Shown: positions 21,940 through 34,840, counted from the first letter of the stretch. The stretch is DNA of 64,000 bases from Rhizophagus irregularis (GCF_026210795.1 NC_089435.1:4836001-4900000); one strand, 5' to 3'. Numbers and translations are program-made. The notes: a model not told the origin generated them from the sequence alone.

Positions 21940-22539
21940 TATAAGGTTATGCAGAGTCATTTTATTATGGCTAAATAATATTCTTTAGGAACACTCGCGT
22001 TTGGTAATCTACGTGAATTACTTGAATGTTTATTTATAATTTATAATCATTATGTAATAAATAGTTTTTTATTGATAAGACATTAAGTGAATATTAATAC
22101 ATAAAGTTTAACACCTCGAGTTAATCTTATAAATAAAAATATTGTGGCATATAATTTGATTTTTGATTGATAAACTTTTTTCATATTTGACTAAGATGAT
22201 TATCTTATAGTAATCATAGTTTTAATATTAAATAAATTATATTCCTTTTGTTATCGGTGAACTAAGATATTCAAAATAAATTGATCTTACCCTTACAATT
22301 TATTTGATTCGATTTATTGGTATATGAGTTTAATTCGCTTTTTATGATTTTTATTTTAGTCAAGAATTCAGGCAAGAAATGTTAAATATAATTCGGAAAA
22401 AAGAAGTCATTGCGAAATGTTGCATTTTTAAATAAAATTATATACGTATAAATACTATTTACTAGTGATAATTTAAAACACAAAGCGGACTTAAGTCAGT
22501 TCATTCAATAATATTAGTTCAGACCGAGTAAGTCGTTCC

Positions 22540-22835
22540 CCATCCTAATATCTACTCCATAACCATTGCCATGTTTGATCAATTGTCAAGTGTTGTGAAT
22601 CCCCATACAAAATAGCTAGTGTATCATTTTTGCACCACCTTTAACTGATGTTGCAGAAATATGAGTGTATACTTTTGATGCTTGTTCCTATCCACATATA
22701 ATTTATTATCAACGAGTGTAGCAGCATGACGGCGTGACACACTTGGCTTAAGGGTGTCATTTGACGATTTACTTTAACTAATACTTGAATTAGTATCCAT
22801 AATATAAAATCACTGAAAAATTTCTTGAATAAGCA
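22540..22835 (-). pseudogene. psi-K3, N-terminal exon fragment
   Basis: The reversed sequence resembles the first K exon: 'gtgtagcagcatgacg', 'ggtgtcatttgacgatttacttt' (end of signal peptide) and 'tagtatccataatataaaat'. The kelch codons are broken by indels. The usual K 5' flank follows directly. Confidence 0.65.
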
Positions 22836-23960
22836 GAAATAAATATTTAAGAAAAAATATTTATTTAATTTTTTTTTAAAGAAAGATTTTTACGTATTTA
22901 AATTTTTAGTATTATAAACATGGTTACATAGAACGGATCATAACTGAATGTTCAAGTATTTATTTCACAATAATAATTAAAACCTTAGCCCATGCAACAT
23001 TCAGTTACTTCCACACATATTGCACCTTCGATGTGACATAAAATAATAAAATATCAATAAGTTATATTTTTTTTTATCAACTAATTCAAAATTATTAAAT
23101 TATTAAAATAATATTTTGATTCGAAAATAAAGTCTATTTTATAAGTCAAATTTTTTCAAAATTATAAAGCTTGTCATTAACAAGTTAAACCCTACTTTAC
23201 ACCAAACACAGCGCAGTGTAATATTTAGCGTGCATTTGAAATTCAAAGGTTTAAGTGATCCCTTATTTCCCTTGGTCCTTAGACCTATGGCCTTCAGGTC
23301 TCAAGGTCGGGGACTTCGTTCCAACCGCTTTAAGTAGGCAGATGCTGATTTGATTTACAAATTATCACAAAGGAATAGGATATACTATAATGAATTTTCC
23401 TTTTGGTAATTCAACACGCAAATAAAGCATTGCTTGCAGCCTTTTAACTTGTATATCAAAGAAAAGATAAATTAAAGAATTAAAGGGTATACCGAATCTG
23501 GTTAACTTTGACTAATTCAATTTTTGTACTACCAAACCGCAATAGATAGTAATAATTATTGGAAGAACCCAAAAAGAGTGTGTAACACACCGTAACTGTA
23601 TAGATGAGATATACTGCTCTAGGATACATCAAGGTGACAACCCAGTCAATATGGACCCGGAAAATTTCTATAAAAGGTAATTTTGTAATGAGATTACAGT
23701 ATTTATTATGCGGGCAGGTTTTTAGTACCATGCAACCATCCCAGTAACGTAACAATGCATTATACGTTAATACAAAATTGCAATACATCTACAATACTGT
23801 GATTGCGTTGTTTGATATATTGTGACTATATCATGAATAGGCACTAATGGATATACATATTTATTTTATGTCAAGCAGGAAGAAAAATTCAAATTTCGGG
23901 GAAAAGCCCTTATTTATATGAAATTATGTATCACGTGATTAACGTGACAATTTTAACAAC
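22836..23960. other. K-type 5' flank, no gene
   Basis: Homologous in order to 12182-14010 (promoter-like block, 'gatgtgacataaaat', 'agggtataccgaat', 'taattattgg', 'gtgtgtaacacacc'), but without the 13570 MITE. An overlapping small frame on the - strand has no family support. Confidence 0.55.
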
Positions 23961-24449
23961 CAGATCTATCAGTTCCACTAAAAATATCCAGTTTATCGGG
24001 ATATTCGGTATAGTGAAAAAATTTCGATATATTGAAAATTTATTATACTGAATTTTTTAAAAAAATTCATGCTAATAAAACTAATATACACTATATCCTA
24101 ATTTTTCATCCTAGTTTTAAGTCACAGAGGTCATGAAAATGAATATAAAATGTTTTAATTGAATATATAAGTAATATATAACTTCGGCTGGAATTAAGAT
24201 TTTTATTTTTATAATTCTTGCCAAAATTAAGATTTACCGCATCACGTTACTTAAATTTTATTGGTTAATGATTACGTGATCTGGTTTATCGAATCATTTG
24301 TTGGAAAATTGATCCATTATAGCGAATATCGAGCTTTTACTAGTAAACTCTAGTATATTGAACCTATTTTAATATATGTGATTTGGTTCCAGCAAAAAAG
24401 TCCAGTTTAGGCCCAAATCCGGTTTATCAAAGATCTAGTTTATCGAATT
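23961..24449. repeat. Degenerate repeat with tttatcga(a) ends
   Basis: Many copies of 'ccagtttatcg', 'ggtttatcaaag' and 'tagtttatcgaatttcactg' occur on one side and inverted variants on the other. This looks like a decayed pogo/Tc1-type MITE. No exact ends could be set. Confidence 0.35.
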
Positions 24450-25432
24450 TCACTGTGTACTGATTTCAAAGAATCAAAAATTAGAAGATGCAAAATTCAG
24501 TTGATGATTAAAAAATTTCCTTGCGTTGAACAAATTAAAAAAACTTTATTTTCATTATATAAAGAAAGGTTTTGTCCTATGTGTGAAGAGGATGAAGAAA
24601 ATTTCAATCATATCTGGTTTTGTGAAGAAAGACGAGAGGATATAGATGATTTAATTTCAGGAGTACAAAATTGGCTTCTTTTAGAAATTAATAAAATTTT
24701 AGATCCTATTAACAAATTCTTTTTCAAATTGTTTTATCTCCCGCTCTTCTATTAATCATATTACTTTTGAACATATTAAAAATCTCAATGATATTTGGAA
24801 ACTTGAAGTATCAGAGGATCACATAACTTTCATAGATTTAATTAAAGGTTTCTTTCCTTGTTTGTTAATTAATTTTTTTAAACAATTATTATCTACGAAA
24901 TCAAAAGTTGAAATTTTGTCATATAATTTTAGGAATGAAATTTTGGATAAATCTATGATTTTTTGGAAAGTGAGGTGTAATAAACTTAATGAAATTGATA
25001 GAGGTTTGGGAATTGATAAAAATGTTAAAAAACATTTTGGTAAAGAGCAGTTTATTGACAAAACATGTAAATCAAAAAATAAGAAATACTTTAATCTACA
25101 AAGTCTTTAAAGTCATATTTATTTTGGGGTAATACTATAATATTGTTGATTACGGTAGTGTTTCGTAGTATTATTTTTATTATCTTTGATGTTGTAGTAG
25201 TAATTAAAGGAGTTGAGGTGGGTTTATATATAACATTACCGAAGTCCATACGAATAGTAGTAGTTATGCGGATAGTTTAGTGAACCTATTTGGGTGAGCA
25301 GGATGGTAGATAGTTCTTTTGAACATAAAATCTTAAGTCCCTAATAATATTATAGTATAGTTCGATCGTATTCTTTACTAAATGTTATATAATGTAGATC
25401 TTTTCCTTTTTTGTAATTTTTTTTATTTCTAA
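24450..25432 (+). mobile_element. 3' end of a LINE (5'-truncated), frameshifted
   Basis: The encoded segments ESKIRRCKIQ, EQIKKTLFSLYKERFCPMC and NFNHIWFC match the C-terminal region of the LINE at 58267-62456, including its CxxC...HxxxxC zinc-knuckle-like motif. A second frame (24862-25110) matches the end (FWKVRCNKLNEI, KKHFGKEQ). A frameshift near 24750 breaks it. A 3'UTR follows and is interrupted at 25432 by the giant palindrome; it resumes at 32173 and ends in a poly(A) at 32199-32209. Confidence 0.75.
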
Positions 25433-25814
25433 CACCCAATCCAAATGATCGACATAGTTTATAAGCTGAAACTTCGTGCACAAAACCTCAGCTAAGAAAC
25501 TGCCCATGGGCAGATTTGCCCATGGGATTTGATTGGCTAATACTTAGTTGGTTTATATCGGCTAAATAAAGTAATTCTATAATTTCTGAATGCAGATTTG
25601 CCTATAAACCAGCATGCGAGGATTGCATTGATATAAATTTTGTACTACCTAATAACCAAAAAAAGTCAAAAAAATTTTTAAGGTTACACAGTAATTCTGA
25701 CTGAAGTTGAAATCATTATAGCCAGAATTAAGCTAATTCTGGCCAACCAGTTTCTGTCTAATAATTCGTCCAATTAAATTCCATCAATTCCTTTACCCAA
25801 TGCGCAGTAATTTC

Positions 25815-26760
25815 CGTTTTATATGAACCAATCAAATTTCATCAAATTATTTACCTAATGGACAAAATTGCCCATTTTATATGAACCAATCAAATTTCAT
25901 CAAATCGTTTACCTAATGGACAAAATTGTCCGTTTTTATATGAACCAATCAAATTTCATCAAATCATTTACCTAATGTGCAGTAATTTCTGGCCAAAATT
26001 AAAGTGACCGGCCAGAATTAAGTTAATTTGGCTGAACAAAATTGTCCGTTTTATATGAGCCAATCAAATTTCATCAAATCATGGACAAAATTGTCCATTT
26101 TATATGAGCCAATCAAATTTCATCAAATCATGGACAAAATTGTCCATTTTATATGAGCCAATCAAATTTCATCAATCCGAAGCGGACAAAAATTTCGTCC
26201 GCTTTTATACTTGAGCCAATCAAATTTCATCAAATCATGGACAAAATTGTTCGTTTTATATGAGCCAATCAAATTTCATCAAATCATTTGGAACAAAATT
26301 GTCCGCTTTTATATGAGCCAATCAAATTTCATCAAATCATTGGACAAAATTGTCCTGCTTTTATATGAAGCCAATCAAATTTCATCAAATCAAAGCCGGT
26401 TGGACAAAATTGTCTCTGCTTTTATATGAAAGCCAATCAAATTTCATCAAATCATTGGACAAAATTGTCTGTTTTATATGGGCCAATCTAATTTCAAATT
26501 TCAAATCAAATCGGTAGCTGGGACAATTGTCTGTTTTATATAGCAGCCTAATCGAGAATTTCATCGAATCGTAATCGGACAAAATTGTCCGCTTTTATAT
26601 GAACCAATCAAATTTCAATTTCGCAATTCGACTGCTTTATATAAACCAATCAAATTTCATCAAATCAATGGACAAAATTGTTCGCTTTTATATAAACCAA
26701 TCAAATTTCATCAAATCATTGACAAAATTGTCCATTTTATATAAACCAATCAAATTTCAT
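25815..26760. repeat. Tandem array in left arm, unit about 54 bp
   Basis: The unit contains 'ccaatcaaatttcatcaaatc' plus 'ggacaaaattgtcc' (itself palindromic) plus 'ttttatatgag'. There are about 17 copies, with irregular indels in the middle. The mirror array is at 30845-31790. Confidence 0.9.
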
Positions 26761-29700
26761 GGGCAGATTTCGCCCATGGGCAGTTTCTTAGCTAAGATTT
26801 TCTGCACAAATCTTCAGCTTATAAACTTTATCATTTAAATCCAACCAATCAAATTTCATGGGCATTCATCCCATGGGCAGTTTCTTAAATGAAATTTTGT
26901 GCAGAAACTTTCAGCTTATAAATTATATTATTTGATCGCAGTCGAATTAAATATAATTCTGGCCAAATCGTTCTATTTATTGCAAAAACTGGTTACCTGC
27001 ATACCATTGAGTACTTTATCACGTGAAGTGGTTCTTGCAACACACACGAGATCTGATTGGTTCATATAACTTACCAACATTTAATTACAAATAAGGCAAT
27101 TTTATAACTTTTGACTGGATATTTATTCTAAACTCAACAGTAAGGATTGCACTAACATACATTTTGTACCACCTTATAACTATAAAAAAGGCAAAAATTT
27201 TTTGAGGTTACACATTAATTTGGCCAGAATTAAGATAATTTCGCCCAGCAAAATTTGGCCAGAATTAAATTTTGGTTAGAATTATAAAAACAGACATTTA
27301 TGTCTGTTTTTGTAAATTTAGTTAGCATTATAAATGTAAATATTATAAATTGCATTAATTTATCATAATCCAGTAAATAGAAAAATCAATTATAACTTAT
27401 TAGCTTTGTCTCATTAAAGCATGTTAAATTGTTAAATAGTGGTATTTATTATCAATAGATGGGTATTTAGAAATATTTAAGAATACTACAAAAAAATTCT
27501 TTTCAAAAAAATGTTAATATCTTATTATTTGTTATTCCTAAAGGTATAAAACTCCTACCATTTAATACATCTCAATACAATCCAACAAGCTGTGTATTAA
27601 TTTGGTATATATATTTAACCAAAAAAATTTTTTTATTGTATTTTTATTGTATTTAAATATAGACATATAAAAAGATATTTATATTATTTTTGTAATTTAT
27701 TTAATATATAATTATAAAATTTTGTAAAGAAAAATATATAAAAATTTATAATTAATATAATTACTATGATTTATTATTTTAATGTATCACATATTTAGGG
27801 AAGTTTACTTTAACATAACATATACAGTATAATTATATTATATTATAAATTATTAATAAAGAAAATATATAAATAAATTTCCAATATATTTACTAATTAT
27901 TATAATTTATTATTTTAATTGCATGAATTTATAATACAATTGCAATTTAACATTTAAAAAATGATTTTTTGTATTTATTTTTTACTAAAAAGCAAATAAA
28001 AAATAAACAAAAAAATTAATGTTTTATTTAAAATAATTTTTAAATAATAATTAAAAGATCTAATTTTCTGACATTTTATTAGATTTAAAAATTATCAGAA
28101 ATTTAAATTCTTCAATTATTAATACATTACATATTTATGAAAGTTAAATAAATATACTTATTTATTAATCTATTTAATGTAATTTAGCAATTAAGTGAAT
28201 TAACATTAGGTTTATTTTAATTTTATTTATTTTTTTTATTGATCCAAATTATTTTAAAAATTGATAGAAAATTAAATGATTTGGCTTTTTTAATTATTAA
28301 TATATTATATATTTATAGAAGTTAAATAAACATACTTATTTAATCTATTTAATGTAATTTAGCAATTAACATTAGTTTATTTTAATTTTATTTATTTTTT
28401 TTTATTTGATCTAAATTATTTAAAAATTGATAAAAACTTAACAGTTAAAGGATTTGGCTCTTAATTATTAATACATTACATATTTATAGAAGTTAAATAA
28501 ACATACATATTTAGTGGAATTTAATTTAAAATTATTTTATTAATATAAACTTAATTTTTGTTTTGTTTTTATTTACAGTATTTATTTATTTATTTATTTT
28601 TATTTATTTTATTAGACACAAATTATATTCAGTACATTTCGCAAATCCAAATTTTTTAATAAATGATTTTGTTGATCCAATTTCTAACAATATTTAAAAT
28701 AATTTGTGTCTAATAAAATAAAATTAATAAATAAATACTGTAAATAAAAACAAAACAAAAATTAAGTTTTATATTAATAAAATAATTTTAAATTAAATTC
28801 CACTAAATAGGTATGTTTATTTAACTTCTATAAATATGTAATGTATTAATAATTAAGAGCCAAATCCTTTAACTGTTAAGTTTCTATCAATTTTTAAATA
28901 ATTTAGATCAAATAAAAAAAAATAAATAAAATTAAAATAAACTAATGTTAATTGCTAAATTACATTAAATAGATTAAATAAGTATGTTTATTTAACTTCT
29001 ATAAATATATAATATATATTAATAATTAAAAAAGCCAAATCATTTAATTTTCTATCAATTTTTAAAATAATTTGGATCAATAAAAAAAAAATTAAAATTA
29101 AAATAAACCTAATGTTAATTCACTTAATTGCTAAATTACATTAAATAGATTAATAAATAAGTATATTTATTTAACTTTCATAAATATGTAATGTATTAAT
29201 AATTGAAGAATTTAAATTTCTGATAATTTTTAAATCTAATAAAATGTCAGAAAATTAGATCTTTTAATTATTATTTAAAAATTATTTTAAATAAAACATT
29301 AATTTTTTTGTTTATTTTTTATTTGCTTTTTAGTAAAAAATAAATACAAAAAATCATTTTTTAAATGTTAAATTGCAATTGTATTATAAATTCATGCAAT
29401 TAAAATAATAAATTATAATAATTAGTAAATATATTGGAAATTTATTTATATATTTTCTTTATTAATAATTTATAATATAATATAATTATACTGTATATGT
29501 TATGTTAAAGTAAACTTCCCTAAATATGATACATTAAAATAATAAATCATAGTAATTATATTAATTATAAATTTTTATATATTTTTCTTTACAAAATTTT
29601 ATAATTATATATTAAATAAATTACAAAAATAATATAAATATCTTTTTATATGTCTATATTTAAATACAATAAAAATACAATAAAAAAATTTTTTTGGTTA

Positions 29701-30188
29701 AATATATATACCAAATTAATACACAGCTTGTTGGATTGTATTGAGATGTATTAAATGGTAGGAGTTTTATACCTTTAGGAATAACAAATAATAAGATATT
29801 AACATTTTTTTGAAAAGAATTTTTTTTTTTTGTAGTATTCTTAAATATTTCTAAATACCCATCTATTGATAATAAATACCACTATTTAACAATTTAACAT
29901 GCTTTAATGAGACAAAGCTAATAAGTTATAATTGATTTTTCTATTTACTGGATTATGATAAATTAATGCAATTTATAATATTTACATTTATAATGCTAAC
30001 TAAATTTACAAAAACAGACATAAATGTCTGTTTTTATAATTCTAACCAAAATTTAATTCTGGCCAAATTTTGCTGGGCGAAATTATCTTAATTCTGGCCA
30101 AATTAATGTGTAACCTCAAAAAATTTTTGCCTTTTTTATAGTTATAAGGTGGTACAAAATGTATGTTAGTGCAATCCTTACTGTTGAG

Positions 30189-30570
30189 TATAGGTGTCGT
30201 CGAAATTAATTACGGATTTTACCACGGTTACGGCACGTGCCGCATTGCCGACCGTAAAAACCGTAAAATTTTATTAAGGCATTAAGTTCGGCCAGAGTTA
30301 AATGATCTTCGCGATAATTTCCTTTTTTGGAATATGGTGTAACCATTGTGTAACTCGATTCTCCATTTTTGATGGGAAGCAAAATTTCCTTTTATGGAAA
30401 TCTGTGTAACGTCACGTGATATAACAACAAAATTCGGCCGGCATTACCGGCATTACCGGCATTATAAACCTATTTACGGCATTACGGATAATTTACGGAT
30501 TTCGCCGAATTAATTACGGTATAGCCGAAATGCCAAAATTGCCGTAATTCATGAATTTCGACGACAAGTA
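30189..30570. mobile_element. MITE nested in the right arm, 10-bp target duplication
   Basis: The insert of 382 bp is flanked by TACTGTTGAG on both sides (30179-30188, 30571-30580). The left arm has a single uninterrupted copy of that site. The ends pair as gtcgtcgaaatt / aatttcgacgac. The long duplication suggests a MULE-like element. Its core (ttccttttatggaaa... tgtgtaacgtcacgtga) is shared with the MITE at 40711-41146. Confidence 0.85.
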
Positions 30571-30844
30571 TACTGTTGAGTTTAGAATAAATATCCAGTC
30601 AAAAGTTATAAAATTGCCTTATTTGTAATTAAATGTTGGTAAGTTATATGAACCAATCAGATCTCGTAGTGCGTTGCAAGAACCACTTCACGTGATAAAG
30701 TACTCAATGGTATGCAGGTAACCAGTTTTTGCAATAAATAGAACGATTTGGCCAGAATTATATTTAATTCGGACCGGTGGTCAAACAATATAATTTATAA
30801 GCTGAAAGTTTCTGCACAAAATTTCATTTAAGAAACTGCCCATG

Positions 30845-31790
30845 AAATTTGATTGGTTTATATAAAATGGACAATTTTTGTCAATGATTTGATGAAATTT
30901 GATTGGTTTATATAAAGCGGACAATTTTGTCCATGATTTGATGAAATTTGATTGGTTTATATAAAGCGGACGAATTTTGATGAATTTTGATTGGCACATA
31001 TAAAAGCGGACAATTTTGTCGTGATTTGATGAAATTTGATTGGCTTATATAAAGCGGACAATTTTGTCCATGATTTGATGAAATTTGATTGGCTCAATAT
31101 AAAGCGGACAATTTTATCCGTTGATTTGATGAAATTTGATTAGGTTCATATAAAACAGACAATTTTGTCATGATTTGATGAAATTTGATTGGCTCATATA
31201 AAATGAACAATTTTGTCATTGATTTGATGAAATTTGATTGGTTTCATATAAATAAAACGGACAATTTTGTCAGCTGATTTGATGAAATTTGATTCGGTAC
31301 CGTATAAACGGACGATTTTGTCAGCTGATTTGATGAAATTTGATTGGCTCATATAAAACGGACAATTTTGTCCATGATTTGATGAAATTTGATTGGCTCA
31401 TATAAACCGGACAATTTTGTCAATGATTTGATGAAATTTGATTGGCTCATATAAACCGGACAATTTTGTCCATGATTTGATGAAATTTGATTGGCTCATA
31501 TAAAATGGACAATTTTGTCTATGATTTGATGAAATTTGATTGGCTCATATAAAACAGACAATTTTGTTCAGCCAAATTAACTTAATTCTGGCCGGTTACT
31601 TTAATTTTGGCCAGAAATTACTGCACATTAGGTAAATGATTTGATGAAATTTGATTGGTTCATATAAAAACGGACAATTTTGTCCATTAGGTAAACGATT
31701 TGATGAAATTTGATTGGTTCATATAAAATGGGCAATTTTGTCCATTAGGTAAATAATTTGATGAAATTTGATTGGTTCATATAAAACAAA
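30845..31790. repeat. Tandem array in right arm, unit about 54 bp
   Basis: The mirror image of the 25815-26760 array, with cleaner units 'gatttgatgaaatttgattgg' plus 'ctcatataaaacggacaattttgtc'. There are about 17 copies. Confidence 0.9.
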
Positions 31791-32172
31791 AATTACTGCG
31801 CATTGGGTAATAAAGGAATTGATGGAATTTAATTGAACGAATTATTAGACAGAAACTGGTCGGCCAGAATTAGCTTAATTCTGGCTATAATGATTTCAAC
31901 TTCAGTCAGAATTACTGTGTAACCTTAAAATTTTTTTTGACTTTTTTTGGTTATTAGGTAGTACAAATTTATATCAATGCAATCCTCGCATGCTGGTTTA
32001 TAGGCAAATCTGCATTCAGAAATTATAGAATTACTTTATTTAGCCGATATAAACCAACTAAGTATTAGCCAATCAAATCCCATGGGCAAATCTGCCCATG
32101 GGCAGTTTCTTAGCTGAGGTTTTGTGCACGAAGTTTCAGCTTATAAACTATGTCGATCATTTGGATTGGGTG

Positions 32173-32209
32173 ATTTCTAAATAAAGTTGCACTTCGTTAA
32201 AAAAAAAAA
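32173..32209 (+). mobile_element. Displaced LINE 3' tip with poly(A)
   Basis: Together with 25432 upstream, this completes the LINE 3'UTR (atttctaa|ataaagttgcacttcgtt, then 11 A). It starts with the second copy of the palindrome's 8-bp duplication. Confidence 0.6.
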
Positions 32210-32440
32210 TATATAATAATATATATTTTGGATAGTATCATACGTATTTGGAGATTTCAGTCGACTGCAGATCGATAATAATGTGAGATATAAGCATATA
32301 GTAAATATTTTCGTTAAAAGATTTACACATATTTGGTACATTATATATTTAAAGAAAAAAATTTATTTCATCATTATATTATTTTCATATTTATCATTAA
32401 ATATAATAAAATAACAATTAACTATTAATTTAATCTTGTA

Positions 32441-34166
32441 TTATTTTTTGTTATTAAAATTCTCCTCTCTAACAGCTTGAAGAATTTCATTTTTCAAATT
32501 TTGGCCAATTTCTTGTTTAATGGCTTGAAGAATTTCTTCTTTTAAAAGTTGTGATGATATCCTATTATTATTAGGATTAGATGTTGAAATTACTTCTTGC
32601 CCATAATTAAAATTATTAGTATTAACTATTGCAGGAGCTGGAATTGTTGGTTCGAATGGTTCGTGATCACTAGTATTTTCATTTTGGAGCGTTTGCATAA
32701 TTTCTTGCCCATGATGACAATCATTGACTGGAATGATTATTGGTTCATGGTTGGTTGTATTTTCATTTTCAGGTGCTAGAATAATTTCTTGCTTATGATA
32801 GTTATTCTTATTAATTATTGGAGGTGGAATTATTATTGGTTCATAGTTGGATATACTTTTATTTCTAGATATTTGGTTAATTTGAATAGTAGCTTCTTGC
32901 TCATTACTATTGATATCTTGTTCATAATTATGAATATTCCTTATGATAGGGAGCTCCTTTTCTTCTTGACTGTAATCATTATTATTATCATTTTCATGAA
33001 TAGTTTTTTGTTTATTTTTATTCCATTTATATATCAAGAAACTTCCAACTGATAATAAAATGCTACTCAATAAAGATCCAACAACTATACCAGCTATATT
33101 GCCTGAATTATTTGGTGGTGATGAAGAAGAAAGTGAAGATGAAGGTGAAGGAGAAGGTACTAGTGAAGGTGGTGGTAATGGTGGCAGTGTTGATGGTGGT
33201 ATTGGTGGTGGTGGCGATGGCATTTTTGGATCAAATATCGTTGTCCATATATATTCCTCATTATTACTAATATCAAGCAATAATATATCACTTTCAACTG
33301 TTTTATCATAACCAACTCCTATTAAATCAAATTGTTTTTGTTAAAACTAGTTAATTTGCTTAAGTAATAGTAAGGAGTATTATATTTACCAAATGATACA
33401 ACCATATATTTTCCAATTACATCTGCTTTATGAAAAACTCTAGGTCTTGGGATTTTCCCAGAAATTTTTGGAATGTACCAATTATAATTAGCTAAATCTA
33501 ATACGTAAAGTGTAGTATCTAAATATCCAGGATTTATAAAATATCCTCCAAAAATTATGATTCTTTTACCATCTAAACCTGTTAAAATATAATGGAAATT
33601 TACCATTACTGACTACTAATATTAATCTTTTAATAATAATCGTAGACTTCTCATTTGATTACATACCTAGAATAGTGGTAAAAGCGCCTCTATTAGAAGG
33701 GATTTTTCCTGACGTTACCTAATTTTAGCAATAATGTTATTTATTACACAATTTTTAATATATTTATATAATAATAATTTATATAATTTACTTTTGTTTC
33801 CCAATTGTCATTGATCGTATCATATATATAAACCTAAATAAATAACTTTATCTTAATTAATTGATTATTAAAAAAATTTATACATTACAAAATTTACCTC
33901 ACTTAATGTTAAAGCGGTACCTTGACCAATATTTAATGATTTTGTATCAAATATAATTTCATTACCATTCCTACCACCTAAACAATAAGCGTTCATTAAT
34001 AAAATAACAAAACATATTTAAATAAATATATAACATAGAAATTACTCTCTTACCTATATAAATAATCTTATTATTGGGTAATAAAGTGGCACCATATCTA
34101 TCTCTCGGAGTTGGTGCATTAATTATACTTCCTTTACCCCAGTTAAGATTTATTGTATCTAAAATA
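32441..34166 (-). pseudogene. K4, C-terminal part of a kelch gene split by a CACTA element
   Basis: Exons on the - strand: part of exon 1 (34166-34054), 33977-33898, 33833-33792, 33718-33667, 33578-33390 and 33318-32441. Lengths of exons 2-5 (80, 42, 52, 189) are identical to K1, with GT-AG junctions. It encodes the last three kelch motifs, a Pro/Ser stalk, a membrane helix (about GIVVGSLLSSILLSVGSFL) and a tail with GQE and NEQEA-type motifs ending in the IKQEIGQNLKNEIL helix. It breaks in exon 1 at codons for LILDTINLNW, where the CACTA element begins. The rest is at 43718-44208. This 3' part itself has no stop and its frame is intact. Confidence 0.85.
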
Positions 34167-34379
34167 CACTGGTCGAAATAGTCCAAATCGGCTAGAAATT
34201 GGATGTCCGATTTTAGGCTGAATTTGGTGATAAAGATGGCCGATTTATTAATTTAGGCAAAGTTCCGATTGGCAGGCCGATCAACGCTGATCAGAATATC
34301 CAAATTGTATCTGAATTGCTTAGTATTTTTGATCCGAATTGTTTAAAAAAATATATTCATAAATTTACCGAATTGCAGT

Positions 34380-34840
34380 GAATTTATTCTGAATTATGAT
34401 AAATTTTGATAAATTGCGATAAATTTTAATCTGAATTGCAGTAAATTTTAATCTGAATTGCAGTAAATTTTATTCTGAATTGCGGTAAATTTTATTCTGA
34501 ATTGCGGTAAATTTTCTATTCTGAATTGCGGTAAATTTATTCTGAATTGCGGTAAATTTTATTTTGAATTGCAGTAAATTTTAATCTGAATTGCAGTAAA
34601 TTTTCTATTCTGAATTGCGGTAAATTTATTCTGAATTGCGGTAAAAATTTAATGAATTGCGGTTAATTTTATTCTGAATTGCGTCTGAATTGCAGTAAAT
34701 TTTATTCTGAATTATGGTATATTTGCAGTAAATTTTATTCTGAATTGCGGTAAATTTGCAGTAAATTTATTTCGAATTGTAATTAATTTTTTTCTGAATT
34801 AAGACAAATTTATTTTGAATTATGGAAAATTCTAATACTA
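34380..34840. repeat. Left subterminal repeats of the CACTA element, about 22 bp
   Basis: Some 18-20 copies of 'ctgaattgcggtaaatttta' with g/a variants. Subterminal arrays of this kind are the usual transposase-binding regions of CACTA elements; binding here is an inference. Confidence 0.85.

Larger units (their letters stand above)
25433..32172. mobile_element. Giant palindromic (foldback) element, 6,740 bp, no genes
   Basis: The left arm (25433 to about 28622) and right arm (about 28703 to 32172) are reverse complements around a unique spacer of about 80 bp. The ends are CACCCAATCC...GGATTGGGTG. Both flanks carry ATTTCTAA (25425-25432 and 32173-32180), an exact 8-bp target duplication. The outer 1.4 kb of each arm holds a tandem array of about 54 bp units; the inner 1.3-1.6 kb is extremely AT-rich. 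Small open frames inside the arrays are repeats. The 8-bp duplication fits hAT or P-like transposases, but the ends do not decide the class, so it is presumably mobilised in trans. The target is a LINE 3'UTR. Confidence 0.85.

Noticed and set aside
23480-23788. 102-residue frame on - in the K flank
   Set aside because: It lies in duplicated flanking DNA. The matching region near 13800 is not open, and there is no motif.
26211-26838. Frames rich in SNFIKS within the palindrome arms
   Set aside because: They are translation of the 54-bp tandem repeat, present on both strands.
25433-32172. CRISPR-like array in the 54-bp repeats
   Set aside because: The units are contiguous tandem repeats without unique spacers, in a eukaryotic transposon context.
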